Shown here: positions 1-6,355 of the stretch, in pieces
Layout of the letters: each line of letters opens with the position of its first letter
Position numbering within the stretch: position 1 is the first letter of the stretch
Origin: an uncultured Rikenellaceae bacterium
GTDB taxonomy: Bacteria; Bacteroidota; Bacteroidia; Bacteroidales; Rikenellaceae
NCBI GenBank assembly: GCA_947176715.1
Contig: CAMWRR010000021.1
Coordinates: 1-12,858 of the forward strand
Direction: 5' to 3'
DNA: 12,858 nucleotides
Position numbers and translations under genes: made by a program
Notes under the pieces: model-generated
Databases searched by the model: none
What the model saw: the letters and a program-made list of their open reading frames with translations, nothing else
Told to the model about the DNA's origin: nothing

Positions 1-77
1 CCTCCCCTCCCCCCCCCCTCCCGCCCTCTACTCCACACCCCCCCCCCCCCGTCCGATCCCCCCCCCGCCCTCTACTC
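1..77. repeat. C-tract (G-tract on minus strand) low-complexity region with duplicated 13-mer
   Basis: The window opens with homopolymer C runs of 10 (9-18), 13 (38-50) and 9 (58-66) bases. A 13-mer, CCGCCCTCTACTC, occurs at 21-33 and again at 65-77, a 44-bp period. The second copy contains the stop codon and last bases of the minus-strand TlpA-like gene, so the gene end appears to have been partly duplicated together with a C-tract. On the transcribed (minus) strand these are G-runs just after the stop codon and could form G-quadruplexes or vary in length by slippage. The window edge hides how far the array extends. Confidence 0.7.
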
Positions 78-1082
78 TGACTTTTCCGCGAGGAGTTCTT
101 CGAGTTTTTGTCCGAGGGCGTCGCCGCGGAGGTTTTTGGCTATTATTGTTCCGTCCTGTGCTATCAGGAAGTTGGAGGGGATCGAGCCTACTCCGTAGAG
201 GACGGCGGGTTCGCACTCCCAGAATTTGAGGTCGCTGACGTTTGTCCAGTCGAGGCCGTCTTTACGGATAGCCTCTTTCCAGCGGTCGATGCCGTCGGGG
301 CGGTCGAGCGACACGCCGTATACGGTGAATCCGAGGTCTTTGTATTTGTGGTAGTTGGCTACTACGTGGGGGTTCTCCATACGGCAGGGGTTGCACCACG
401 ATGCCCAGAAGTCGAGCAACACGTATTTGTTACCGGCCACTACGTCGGATAGTTTGACGATGTTTCCGGCGGTGTCGGGGAGCGCTATCTCCATGAACTT
501 CTGACCTACGTCTGAACGTTTGAGGGATGCGATGCGGTCGCCGAGAATCTTGATGTATACCGAGTTCTGAACGTCGGGGTTCATTGCTGCGGCCATCTCC
601 TCGAGCTCCTGCCACGACAGCTGGTAAGAGAGGTGACGGAAGAGCACGTATGCGGCGGCTATCGAGCCGGGGTTGTTCTGCACGAAGAGCACCGACGAGT
701 CGCGAGAGCCTCGTATGGGCATGTAGCTGTTGTTGTACAGGTCGTTGGTCTGAGAGCCTACCACCGCTATGTTGCGTCGGTCCGCGATGTCGCCGCTGAT
801 GGCTATGGGGCTGTTTTCGAGGAAGAACTGTCCGAGAGAGACGTTTCCGTCGGCTACATCCACGGATGCGAGCATGGGCATGTCGAGCGCCCCGACGAAT
901 TTGAATTTGCCCTCCTCTACTATAGCAGAGTCGATAACGTGAGGCATTTTACCCTCGTAGACGGTGAGATATACCTTGCCGTCCACGCCGGCTACCGTGC
1001 CGTCGATAGTGTAGCCGCTCCGGTTCGATGTGCATGATGCGAGCGCGAACAATGCGGCGGTCAATGTAAAGAACTGTTTCAT
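72..1082 (-). CDS. TlpA/ResA-like thioredoxin-fold lipoprotein with N-terminal DUF4369-like domain
   Basis: This is a probable envelope thiol-disulfide oxidoreductase, 336 aa. The ATG at 1082 was chosen because it opens directly into a lipoprotein signal peptide (hydrophobic residues 4-15, lipobox LASC with Cys17); the longer open frame to 1169 adds only an unlikely polar stretch. Residues about 24-120 resemble the DUF4369 domain found N-terminal to Bacteroidota TlpA proteins. Residues about 195-335 form the AhpC/TSA-Redoxin/TlpA fold, with WASWCNPC giving the CxxC pair Cys230/Cys233 and the cis-proline segment GSIPSNF (Pro302). No acidic surface-export motif follows Cys17, so a periplasm-facing anchor is likely. 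Such proteins reduce disulfides, for example in cytochrome c maturation or stress defence, but the substrate is unknown. Its 3' end runs into the C-tract repeat at 1-77. Confidence 0.9.
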   Translation of the reverse strand: MKQFFTLTAALFALASCTSNRSGYTIDGTVAGVDGKVYLTVYEGKMPHVIDSAIVEEGKFKFVGALDMPMLASVDVADGNVSLGQFFLENSPIAISGDIADRRNIAVVGSQTNDLYNNSYMPIRGSRDSSVLFVQNNPGSIAAAYVLFRHLSYQLSWQELEEMAAAMNPDVQNSVYIKILGDRIASLKRSDVGQKFMEIALPDTAGNIVKLSDVVAGNKYVLLDFWASWCNPCRMENPHVVANYHKYKDLGFTVYGVSLDRPDGIDRWKEAIRKDGLDWTNVSDLKFWECEPAVLYGVGSIPSNFLIAQDGTIIAKNLRGDALGQKLEELLAEKSE

Positions 1083-1166
1083 ATCCGAATGAGTTAAGTT
1101 GTTTCTTAAAGTTTTAGCCGGATGGCGGGAATGCGACTGTTTGCCGAAACCCCTATCCGCCACGTG

Positions 1167-1174
1167 CAAATATA
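1167..1174 (-). promoter_or_regulatory. Possible -7 element for the TlpA-like gene
   Basis: On the minus strand this reads TATATTTG, an exact match to the Bacteroidota -7 consensus TAnnTTTG. It would start transcription about 78 nt upstream of the ATG at 1082. No clear TTTG -33 element lies at the usual distance, so the call is tentative. Confidence 0.35.
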
Positions 1175-1219
1175 TGATTTTTCCGCTTTCATACTCTTAT
1201 GTGTAGACATATTGTCGGT

Positions 1220-1233
1220 TTTTGTCGACAAAA
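1220..1233. promoter_or_regulatory. 14-bp perfect palindrome TTTTGTCGACAAAA
   Basis: This is a perfect 14-bp dyad centred on GTCGAC in the intergenic space between the TlpA-like gene and the tRNA. It lies about 46 bp upstream of the candidate -7 element of the TlpA-like gene, where an operator could sit. No known regulator site was recognised. Confidence 0.3.
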
Positions 1234-1297
1234 TATACGAAACGGCTGCCTGTGGCAACGGCTATTTAATGGGTGATGTAAAATTTTATCTCCAAAA

Positions 1298-1329
1298 TTT
1301 GGAACATATCTTTTTTTGTCTTACTTTTG
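1298..1329 (+). promoter_or_regulatory. Bacteroidota-type promoter of tRNA-Val
   Basis: TTTG at 1298-1301 is followed after 20 bp by TACTTTTG at 1322-1329, matching the TTTG / TAnnTTTG pattern of the Bacteroidota primary sigma factor. The predicted start, near 1336, is just upstream of the tRNA 5' end at 1344. Confidence 0.65.
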
Positions 1330-1343
1330 TGCCGTAATCGAAA

Positions 1344-1418
1344 GGGAGCATAGCTCAGTTGGTTTAGAGCATCTGCCTTACAAGCAGAGGGTCGGGGGTT
1401 CGACTCCCTCTGCTCCCA
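1344..1418 (+). tRNA. tRNA-Val (anticodon UAC)
   Basis: A complete cloverleaf is visible. The acceptor stem is GGGAGCA (1344-1350) with TGCTCCC (1411-1417), the D-arm is GCTC/GAGC, and the anticodon stem TCTGC/GCAGA encloses the loop CTTACAA with anticodon TAC. The T-arm GGGGG/CCCTC (one G-U pair) has the loop TTCGACT. The discriminator base is A1418. The CCA end is not encoded and must be added. It reads GUA, and possibly other Val codons by wobble. It has its own promoter upstream and an intrinsic terminator immediately downstream, so it is a single-gene transcript. Confidence 0.97.
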
Positions 1419-1421
1419 CAG

Positions 1422-1462
1422 AAAACGGATAGCTGACTTACAGTTGTCCGTTTTTGTTTTTA
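1422..1462 (+). terminator. Intrinsic terminator after tRNA-Val
   Basis: An 8-bp stem, AAAACGGA (1422-1429) with TCCGTTTT (1447-1454), is followed by TGTTTTT. It lies four bases past the tRNA. Confidence 0.75.
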
Positions 1463-1652
1463 TGCCTGTCGGTCAGCCTCTTAGTGCCGTGGGTGCGACA
1501 TGCCGTAGCGGTTGTCTCTACTTGCTCCGAGACATCCTCTCGAAGCCCGACAATATCTTCGTCTTGTTTTCCCGTCTGCCCGCTTCGTATCTGTCGTATC
1601 TGTTGGTCCGGGCGGTTTCGGGGGCGCATAATGGCTATTCATGAAATTTTTC

Positions 1653-1660
1653 TACATTTG
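1653..1660 (+). promoter_or_regulatory. -7 element for the exonuclease-pbpC pair
   Basis: TACATTTG is an exact TAnnTTTG match ending 20 bp before the ATG at 1681. A canonical TTTG -33 element is missing at the expected distance, so strength is uncertain. Confidence 0.4.
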
Positions 1661-1680
1661 TAATCAAATTGCGAGGGAGA

Positions 1681-2388
1681 ATGGTCGAATACAGAGCCAC
1701 AATCACCAACGAGGAGGTCAATGATCTGCCGCTGACGGCTTTCGGCGGCGATATCGTCGTGGTCGACAGCGCCGACCAGCGTGAGGCGGCCGCCTATCTC
1801 TCGTCGCAGAAGCTCATCGGTTTCGACACCGAGAGCCGTGCCACTTTCGTCAAAGGGGCCCATAACACCATATCGCTCGTACAGCTCTCCGGTCCGGACA
1901 GGGCCTATCTCTTCCGGGTCAATATATGTCCGCTCTCGCCTGAGATAATAAGGGTATTGCAGAGCCGCGCCATAATAAAGGTGGGGCTTGCCATAAAAGA
2001 CGATATCGCCAATATGCGTACTGTCAATCCGTTGTTGTATCCGCACGGTTTCGTCGACCTGCAATCCATCGTGGGACGTTTCGGCATAAAAGAACTCGGT
2101 CTGAAGAAGATAAGCGCCATAGTGCTGGGTCGACGCATATCCAAGGCCCAGAGGCTGAGCAACTGGAACGCCGTCAACCTCACCGAGGCGCAACGCGTGT
2201 ATGCCGCCACCGACGCATGGGTCTGCCGCGAGATATACCGGTCGCTCATGACGGCCGAGAAGGAGGGGTACACCACCTTGTCCGCGGATGCGCCCGATGT
2301 CGTTAAGCCGGCAGAGGAGTCGGTACGCACCGAGGCTCGCGGCAGACGTCGGTTCCGGCGCGGACGCGAGAAAAAGAGCCTCGAATAG
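1681..2388 (+). CDS. 3'-5' exonuclease domain protein (RNase D-like, DEDD superfamily)
   Basis: This is a predicted DEDDy-type 3'-5' exonuclease of 235 aa. The exo motifs are in order: motif I GFDTES (Asp/Glu metal ligands near residue 44), motif II in GLAIKDDIANM (near residue 105), and motif III YAATDAW (Tyr and Asp, near residue 180). It lacks the C-terminal HRDC domains of full RNase D, matching the short single-domain Bacteroidota relatives. The last 25 residues are strongly basic (GRRRFRRGREKK), which could bind nucleic acid. The ATG at 1681 is preferred over the in-frame TTG at 1669. It lies 12 bp upstream of the PBP1C gene and is probably co-transcribed with it, with no obvious shared function. 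The substrate (RNA or DNA) cannot be told from sequence. Confidence 0.88.
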   Translation: MVEYRATITNEEVNDLPLTAFGGDIVVVDSADQREAAAYLSSQKLIGFDTESRATFVKGAHNTISLVQLSGPDRAYLFRVNICPLSPEIIRVLQSRAIIKVGLAIKDDIANMRTVNPLLYPHGFVDLQSIVGRFGIKELGLKKISAIVLGRRISKAQRLSNWNAVNLTEAQRVYAATDAWVCREIYRSLMTAEKEGYTTLSADAPDVVKPAEESVRTEARGRRRFRRGREKKSLE

Positions 2389-2400
2389 GCCCGCCATATC

Positions 2401-4758
2401 ATGAGATTCCGAAAGTCGATAAGGCCCGTCATTGCTGTCGTAACGGCGGCGCTATTGTGGTGGACGGCTATGTTCTGCATAGTGCCGCGCCCCCTCTTCG
2501 ATGTCCCCTACTCCACGTTGCTCTACTCCCGCGACAGCACGCTGTCGGGGGCGCGCATAGCCTCCGACGGGCAGTGGCGTTTCCCCGCCTCCGAGAGCGT
2601 CCCTGAGCGTTTCGCGGCGGCTCTGCTCACATACGAGGACAAACGTTTCTACAGCCACCCCGGCATCGACCCGTTGGCCGTAGCCCGTGCCGTGAGGCTC
2701 AACCTGTCGGGCGGACGGGTGGTCAGCGGCGGCAGTACCGTCACCATGCAGTTGGCCCGACAGGCGCGCGGCAGGCGCGACCGCAACCTTTGGCAGAAGT
2801 GCGTGGAGGCCATGTATGCCCTGTTCATAGAGACCACCCACAGCAAAGACGAGATACTGGCCCTCTATGTGTCGCACGCTCCGTTCGGCGGTAACGTGGT
2901 GGGGCTGGAGGCCGCCTCGTGGCGCTATTTCGGACGCCCGGCGGAGGAGCTGTCGTGGGCCGAGAGCGCCATGCTCGCCGTGTTGCCCAACTCTCCGTCG
3001 CTCATACATCCCGGGCGCAACAGACTGTCCCTCAAACAGAAGCGCGATCGTCTGCTCGACCGGTTGGAGGAGCGCGGCATCATAGAGGCCACCGAGTGCA
3101 GTCTGGCCAAACAGGAGCCGTTGCCCGATGCCCCGTTGCCGCTGCCCGATGCGGCGCCCCATCTGCTCGAGAGGTTGGCCGCGGAGCACAGGGGCGAACG
3201 TATGGTCTCCTCTCTGGACGGACGGCTGCAACGTCTCGTCTCGGCTACGGTCGACCGTTACGGCGCCATCTACGCCTCCTCCAACAGGGTCTTCAACGCC
3301 GCGGCGGTGGTGGCCGACACGGAGACGGGCGAGGTGCTCGCGTATGCCGGTAATGTGACAGGGTCGTCGCACGGCGGGGCGGTGGACATAGTGACGGCGG
3401 AGCGAAGCTCGGGAAGTATCCTCAAACCTTTGCTCTATGCCGCCATGCTGCACGACGGCCTCATACTGCCCGGCACTCTGGTCGCCGATACCCCGCTCAA
3501 GATAGGTGGCTTCGCTCCGCAGAACTACAGCCGCAGATATTACGGCGCGGTGCCGGCGCATCAGGCTGTCACCCAGTCGCTCAACGTGCCGTTGGTGCGC
3601 ATGTTGTCAAAGTATAACACGGGTCGGTTCATGGAGCTGCTCGACACCCTAGGCATGACCACCCTGCACTATCCGGAGGGTCACTACGGGGCATCTGTAA
3701 TATTGGGCGGCGCCGAGTGTACGCTCTGGGACATCTGCGGCATATACGCCTCTTTGGCCCGCACCCTCTCTCACTTTACGGCCTACGATTGCCGTTACGA
3801 CAAGCGCGACATACACCCTCTCACCCCCTTTCCGTCGGAGAGCGTCAGGGTCGATCCCTTGGACGGGCGGCTTACCGGGGAGCCTCCCGTGTTGTCGGCG
3901 GCGGCGTTGTGGTTCGCTTTTGAGTCCATGTCGGCGTTGGGTCGTCCCGAGGAGGAGGCCGAGTGGCAACAGTTCGCCAGCATGAAGCGGGTGGCGTGGA
4001 AGACGGGCACCAGCTACGGAGGCCGCGACGCATGGGCCGTGGGTCTGACACCGCGCTACGTGGTGGGCGTATGGGTAGGCAACGCATCTGGCGAGGGCAG
4101 GCCCGGTCTGACGGGCGTGTCGTACGCCGGGCCGATACTCTTCGACATATTCTCGCTTCTCGACGGCGGCGACTGGTTCGACGAGCCTTTGTGCGAGATG
4201 GAGCGGGCGGAGATATGCCCGGTGAGCGGTCACAAGGCCTCGCCGTTATGCCCTGTCACCGACAGCGTTATGATACCGCGTAGCGGGCTCAACACCTCAC
4301 CGTGCCCCTACCATAAGCGGGTGCACCTCTCGCCCGACGGACGGTGGCGCGTCGACAGCTCGTGCGAGAGCGTAGACCGCATGATAAGCGCGTCGTGGTT
4401 CGTGCTGCCCCCGGCACAGGAGTACTACTACCGGCAATACCACGCCGACTACCGCCCCCTGCCGCCCCTCGGCCCCGGATGCGCGCAGGAGACAGAGCGC
4501 CGCATGGACATAATATACCCCGAACACGGCGACATAATAACCCTGCCGCGCGGCTTCGACGGCCATAGCGAGGCTATGGTGATGCAGGCGGCTCACGTGC
4601 TCCCCGACGAGACGATATACTGGTACATCGACGACGAGTTCATAGGCACCACCGTAGGCGAGCACGAGATGGCGGCCGTTCCCGAGCCGGGGGAACATCT
4701 GCTGTCGCTGACCGACTCGCGGGGCAACAGGAGGAGGATAGTGTTTACGGTGAGATAG
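2401..4758 (+). CDS. pbpC: Penicillin-binding protein 1C (bifunctional glycosyltransferase/transpeptidase)
   Basis: A class A penicillin-binding protein of 785 aa, acting in the periplasm to polymerise and possibly cross-link peptidoglycan. A single N-terminal membrane anchor spans about residues 8-28. The GT51 glycosyltransferase domain (about 55-225) shows EDKRFYSHPG with catalytic Glu79 and GGSTVTMQLAR (111-120). The transpeptidase domain (about 295-590) has the three penicillin-binding motifs: SILK (Ser339/Lys342), SLN (393-395) and KTGTS (534-538). The C-terminal 85 residues resemble the BiPBP_C domain typical of the 1C type. The region 596-640 has several Cys and Pro residues (CPVSG, CPVT, CPYH). 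All catalytic residues are present and the length is normal. In many genomes pbpC neighbours an alpha-2-macroglobulin gene; here the upstream gene is an exonuclease and the downstream side is unrelated. Confidence 0.95.
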   Translation: MRFRKSIRPVIAVVTAALLWWTAMFCIVPRPLFDVPYSTLLYSRDSTLSGARIASDGQWRFPASESVPERFAAALLTYEDKRFYSHPGIDPLAVARAVRLNLSGGRVVSGGSTVTMQLARQARGRRDRNLWQKCVEAMYALFIETTHSKDEILALYVSHAPFGGNVVGLEAASWRYFGRPAEELSWAESAMLAVLPNSPSLIHPGRNRLSLKQKRDRLLDRLEERGIIEATECSLAKQEPLPDAPLPLPDAAPHLLERLAAEHRGERMVSSLDGRLQRLVSATVDRYGAIYASSNRVFNAAAVVADTETGEVLAYAGNVTGSSHGGAVDIVTAERSSGSILKPLLYAAMLHDGLILPGTLVADTPLKIGGFAPQNYSRRYYGAVPAHQAVTQSLNVPLVRMLSKYNTGRFMELLDTLGMTTLHYPEGHYGASVILGGAECTLWDICGIYASLARTLSHFTAYDCRYDKRDIHPLTPFPSESVRVDPLDGRLTGEPPVLSAAALWFAFESMSALGRPEEEAEWQQFASMKRVAWKTGTSYGGRDAWAVGLTPRYVVGVWVGNASGEGRPGLTGVSYAGPILFDIFSLLDGGDWFDEPLCEMERAEICPVSGHKASPLCPVTDSVMIPRSGLNTSPCPYHKRVHLSPDGRWRVDSSCESVDRMISASWFVLPPAQEYYYRQYHADYRPLPPLGPGCAQETERRMDIIYPEHGDIITLPRGFDGHSEAMVMQAAHVLPDETIYWYIDDEFIGTTVGEHEMAAVPEPGEHLLSLTDSRGNRRRIVFTVR

Positions 4759-4802
4759 ATTTTTAGCGGGGCTGTGGTTGGTGCGGCGCTTGCGTATTGC
4801 AT

Positions 4803-4835
4803 AAAAAAACGAGCGACAGAACCTCTGCCGCTCGT
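4803..4835 (-). terminator. Intrinsic terminator of the small lipoprotein gene
   Basis: On the minus strand a 12-bp stem (4824-4835 with 4809-4820, one G-U pair) is followed by seven T residues (4803-4809). It lies about 25 bp past the stop codon at 4859. It also separates this gene from the convergent pbpC. Confidence 0.8.
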
Positions 4836-4858
4836 GTCTATAAAAAAAAGACGGTCTG

Positions 4859-5305
4859 TTACTTCTTTCTGTAAGTATATTTGTCGAAATATTCGTAACC
4901 GTTGTCATCTTTCTCGTGCTGCACCAGAATCATCTCAGACGATGTCAACTTCTCTACCGTGTATTCTTCGGTATCGTAAGAATATTTTATTGACAACGTA
5001 TTGTTATTGTCGTTGAATGACCATCTGAAATTGTTTGTATTCTCATAAGTTTTGTTGTCAGATTGGTCGTATTCAACGTAATAGTTGGTTCCGGTGCCGT
5101 CTGCGTTGAAGGTGTATGTATCTTCGATACCGTATTCTTTGGGGGTACCGCTCCACTCTTCACGATCATTATCGTCTACCTCGAAGCCTTCGTTGTAGGT
5201 GAGCTCCCATGTGTTTACAAGGGCATCCTTTTCGACTTTGTTGTCGTCTTTGGAACAAGCTACCATCAAGAGAGAAGAGATGGCGATCAAAAGTACTTTT
5301 TTCAT
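4859..5305 (-). CDS. Surface-exposed lipoprotein, lipocalin-like
   Basis: A 148-aa lipoprotein of unknown specific function. The signal peptide (residues 1-16) ends in the lipobox MVAC with Cys17. The following SKDDN matches the Bacteroidota lipoprotein export signal (Lys at +3, acidic residues at +4 and +5), which is known to direct lipoproteins to the outer surface. The mature part starts with an NTWELTYNEG segment and continues with alternating beta strands (TYTFNADGTGT, FRWSFNDNNNTLSI, YTVEKLTSSEMIL), the pattern of small lipocalin-like beta-barrels common in Bacteroidota. It is rich in Asp, Asn and Tyr and clearly more AT-rich than neighbouring genes, which might mean recent acquisition or just relaxed composition. 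The ATG at 5305 is the only sensible start. It may be expressed from the promoter at 5657-5686 through the hairpin region. Confidence 0.8.
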   Translation of the reverse strand: MKKVLLIAISSLLMVACSKDDNKVEKDALVNTWELTYNEGFEVDDNDREEWSGTPKEYGIEDTYTFNADGTGTNYYVEYDQSDNKTYENTNNFRWSFNDNNNTLSIKYSYDTEEYTVEKLTSSEMILVQHEKDDNGYEYFDKYTYRKK

Positions 5306-5370
5306 AAAGATAAGATTTTTTAAGTTGTTGTTTTGGTGTCAGCCTGTCTGGTTTTTCGGATGTGGGACAA

Positions 5371-5396
5371 ACAAAAAGCATGGGCTGAACTGCCAT
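5371..5396 (-). terminator. Possible weak terminator upstream of the lipoprotein gene
   Basis: On the minus strand a short imperfect stem (5380-5396, ATGG/CCAT with an extra C-G pair) is followed by CTTTTTGTTTG. If active it would end a minus-strand RNA covering the long hairpin at 5400-5521, leaving readthrough for the lipoprotein gene. The stem is short, so this is tentative. Confidence 0.3.
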
Positions 5397-5399
5397 ATC

Positions 5400-5521
5400 G
5401 GAATCTGAGGTCTTCGACAACCTATACACCCAATAATAGAATAAAGCCCACGCTGAAATACAGCATGAGCGAAAACTTTATTCCTTGGGTGTAATTTGAA
5501 ATTGTCGAAGTTTCAGATTCC
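5400..5521. ncRNA. Long-hairpin structured RNA candidate (possibly 6S-like)
   Basis: Four nested arms pair in order: 5400-5408 with 5513-5521 (9 bp), 5412-5420 with 5502-5510 (9 bp), 5426-5433 with 5485-5492 (8 bp) and 5439-5446 with 5476-5483 (8 bp). This makes one rod of 34 perfect pairs with internal loops and a 29-base apical loop. The overall shape (closing stem, internal bubble, upper stem) and the plus-strand string CTGAGGTCTTCGACAA recall the 5' arm of 6S RNA. On the plus strand the 3' side of the bubble reads GTAATTTG, close to the Bacteroidota -7 motif, as promoter mimicry would need. Strand is unresolved: plus has a terminator at 5527-5546 but no good promoter; minus has a strong promoter at 5657-5686. 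A regulatory leader of the lipoprotein gene is the main alternative. Confidence 0.45.
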
Positions 5522-5526
5522 CGGAT

Positions 5527-5546
5527 AAAAGCTAACGCTTTTTATT
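5527..5546 (+). terminator. Short terminator-like hairpin following the long hairpin
   Basis: AAAAGC (5527-5532) pairs with GCTTTT (5537-5542) around a TAAC loop and is followed by TATTT. It lies right after the closing stem of the long hairpin and would terminate a plus-strand RNA. Confidence 0.4.
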
Positions 5547-5656
5547 TATATGTCCTTCGATTTGAATTTAAATCATAGGCAAATGTCGGTTTTGGTTATT
5601 GTATCGTGGCCGGACGATTAGCCCGGACCGTTATTGTCGATACGAGTTTACTGTTG

Positions 5657-5686
5657 CAAATATATGTGATTTTGTCTTAAAGCAAA
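5657..5686 (-). promoter_or_regulatory. Bacteroidota-type promoter reading toward the long hairpin and lipoprotein gene
   Basis: On the minus strand TTTG (5683-5686) is followed after 18 bp by TATATTTG (5657-5664). It sits just beyond the tmRNA terminator, so it drives a new minus-strand transcript starting near 5650. That transcript would include the hairpin at 5400-5521 and possibly the lipoprotein gene, with a leader of about 345 nt. Confidence 0.6.
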
Positions 5687-5694
5687 ATCATAAG

Positions 5695-5725
5695 AAAAGC
5701 GCATGAGAATATCTCATGCGCTTTT
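5695..5725 (-). terminator. Intrinsic terminator of tmRNA
   Basis: A perfect 14-bp stem (5695-5708 with 5712-5725) with a 3-base loop starts a few bases past the tmRNA 3' end. The T residues are partly inside the stem (GCGCTTTT). It is also T-rich when read on the plus strand. Confidence 0.8.
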
Positions 5726-5729
5726 TAGG

Positions 5730-6129
5730 TGGAGCTGGAGAGAATCGAACTCTCGTCCAAACGGGGACCCGGACGCTTTCTACATGCTTAGTCCTTATTT
5801 GATTGTCGGAGAACGGGATAGGTCAAGGACTAACCGCCCGAACTCGTAGTCTCTGTTCTCTTGTCACGGTTTAGAGACGTCGCCGTGACCAGCCCCACTG
5901 GGATGATACTCCGTGAGCCGAAAACCGTAAGGCGGAGCTTCCGGCGGAGTACTCGTCGGACGACTGACCTTGAGCCGCCCGATTAAGGTGTTTTACTCGG
6001 TAAAACTACGCAGCGAGTCTGTAGCTATTATTGCCAATTAATTTTCGAGTGTTCATATTAAAGAGCGCCCACACAATGCTCTGCATGCTTACATCAAGAC
6101 CCTGCCCGCTGTCAAAACCGGTCAGCCCC
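5730..6129 (-). ncRNA. ssrA: tmRNA (transfer-messenger RNA)
   Basis: tmRNA rescues stalled ribosomes by acting as tRNA-Ala and then as a template for a degradation tag. The minus-strand 5' end GGGGCTG (6123-6129) pairs with CAGCTCC (5731-5737) to form the acceptor stem, and the T-arm GAGAG-TTCGATT-CTCTC is present near the 3' end. The 5' part contains the conserved string GACCGGTTTTGACAGC. The last templated bases are ACC followed by T, so the final CCA is completed enzymatically. The tag frame lies at 6006-6035 and encodes GNNSYRLAA before TAG. The length, about 400 nt, fits the one-piece form. It has its own promoter (6199-6229) and terminator. Confidence 0.95.
6006..6035 (-). other. tmRNA proteolysis-tag reading frame (GNNSYRLAA)
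   Basis: The frame GGC AAT AAT AGC TAC AGA CTC GCT GCG TAG encodes GNNSYRLAA, to which the charged alanine adds an N-terminal Ala. The C-terminal LAA is the usual protease-recognition end. The Arg before LAA is unlike the YALAA ending I know from Bacteroides and Porphyromonas tags. The resume codon is inferred from the conserved tag length. Confidence 0.85.
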
Positions 6130-6198
6130 GATGTTTCTATTCCGCCTCCGTGACTTTGCCGAACATTATTCGGTCGCAGAGGTTCGGTTATATAACGA

Positions 6199-6229
6199 CA
6201 AAGATAGGGTTTTATTTTTAACGGGCAAT
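6199..6229 (-). promoter_or_regulatory. Promoter of tmRNA
   Basis: On the minus strand ATTG (6226-6229) is followed after 19 bp by TATCTTTG (6199-6206), an exact -7 match with a near-consensus -33. The predicted start near 6192 leaves a leader of about 60 nt to be removed to give the mature 5' end at 6129. Confidence 0.6.
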
Positions 6230-6355
6230 GTTTAGGTTGTCGTTTTGGGGATTGATGCGGTTGTGTGTGTAACTGTTGACTGTATCTCCCGTTGCGTAAT
6301 CGACCGACAAAACATATTACGAGCCTGTCAAAATCTCTGTCTCGACATTATTGTC

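Noticed and set aside
1630..1646. A 17-base segment sharing 15 bases with 12302-12318 (AATGGCTATTCATGAAA and AATGGCTATCCATAAAA), hinting at a dispersed repeat.
   Set aside because: The match is short, has no inverted partner at 1630 and no shared flanks, so chance cannot be excluded.
1444..1663. Overlapping open frames of 60-70 codons between tRNA-Val and the exonuclease gene.
   Set aside because: They overlap the tRNA terminator, lack start signals, and their translations show no domain or composition typical of proteins.
2452..3561. A long 369-codon open frame on the minus strand inside pbpC.
   Set aside because: It is antisense to a full-length PBP1C with all catalytic motifs; GC-rich genes commonly give such shadows.
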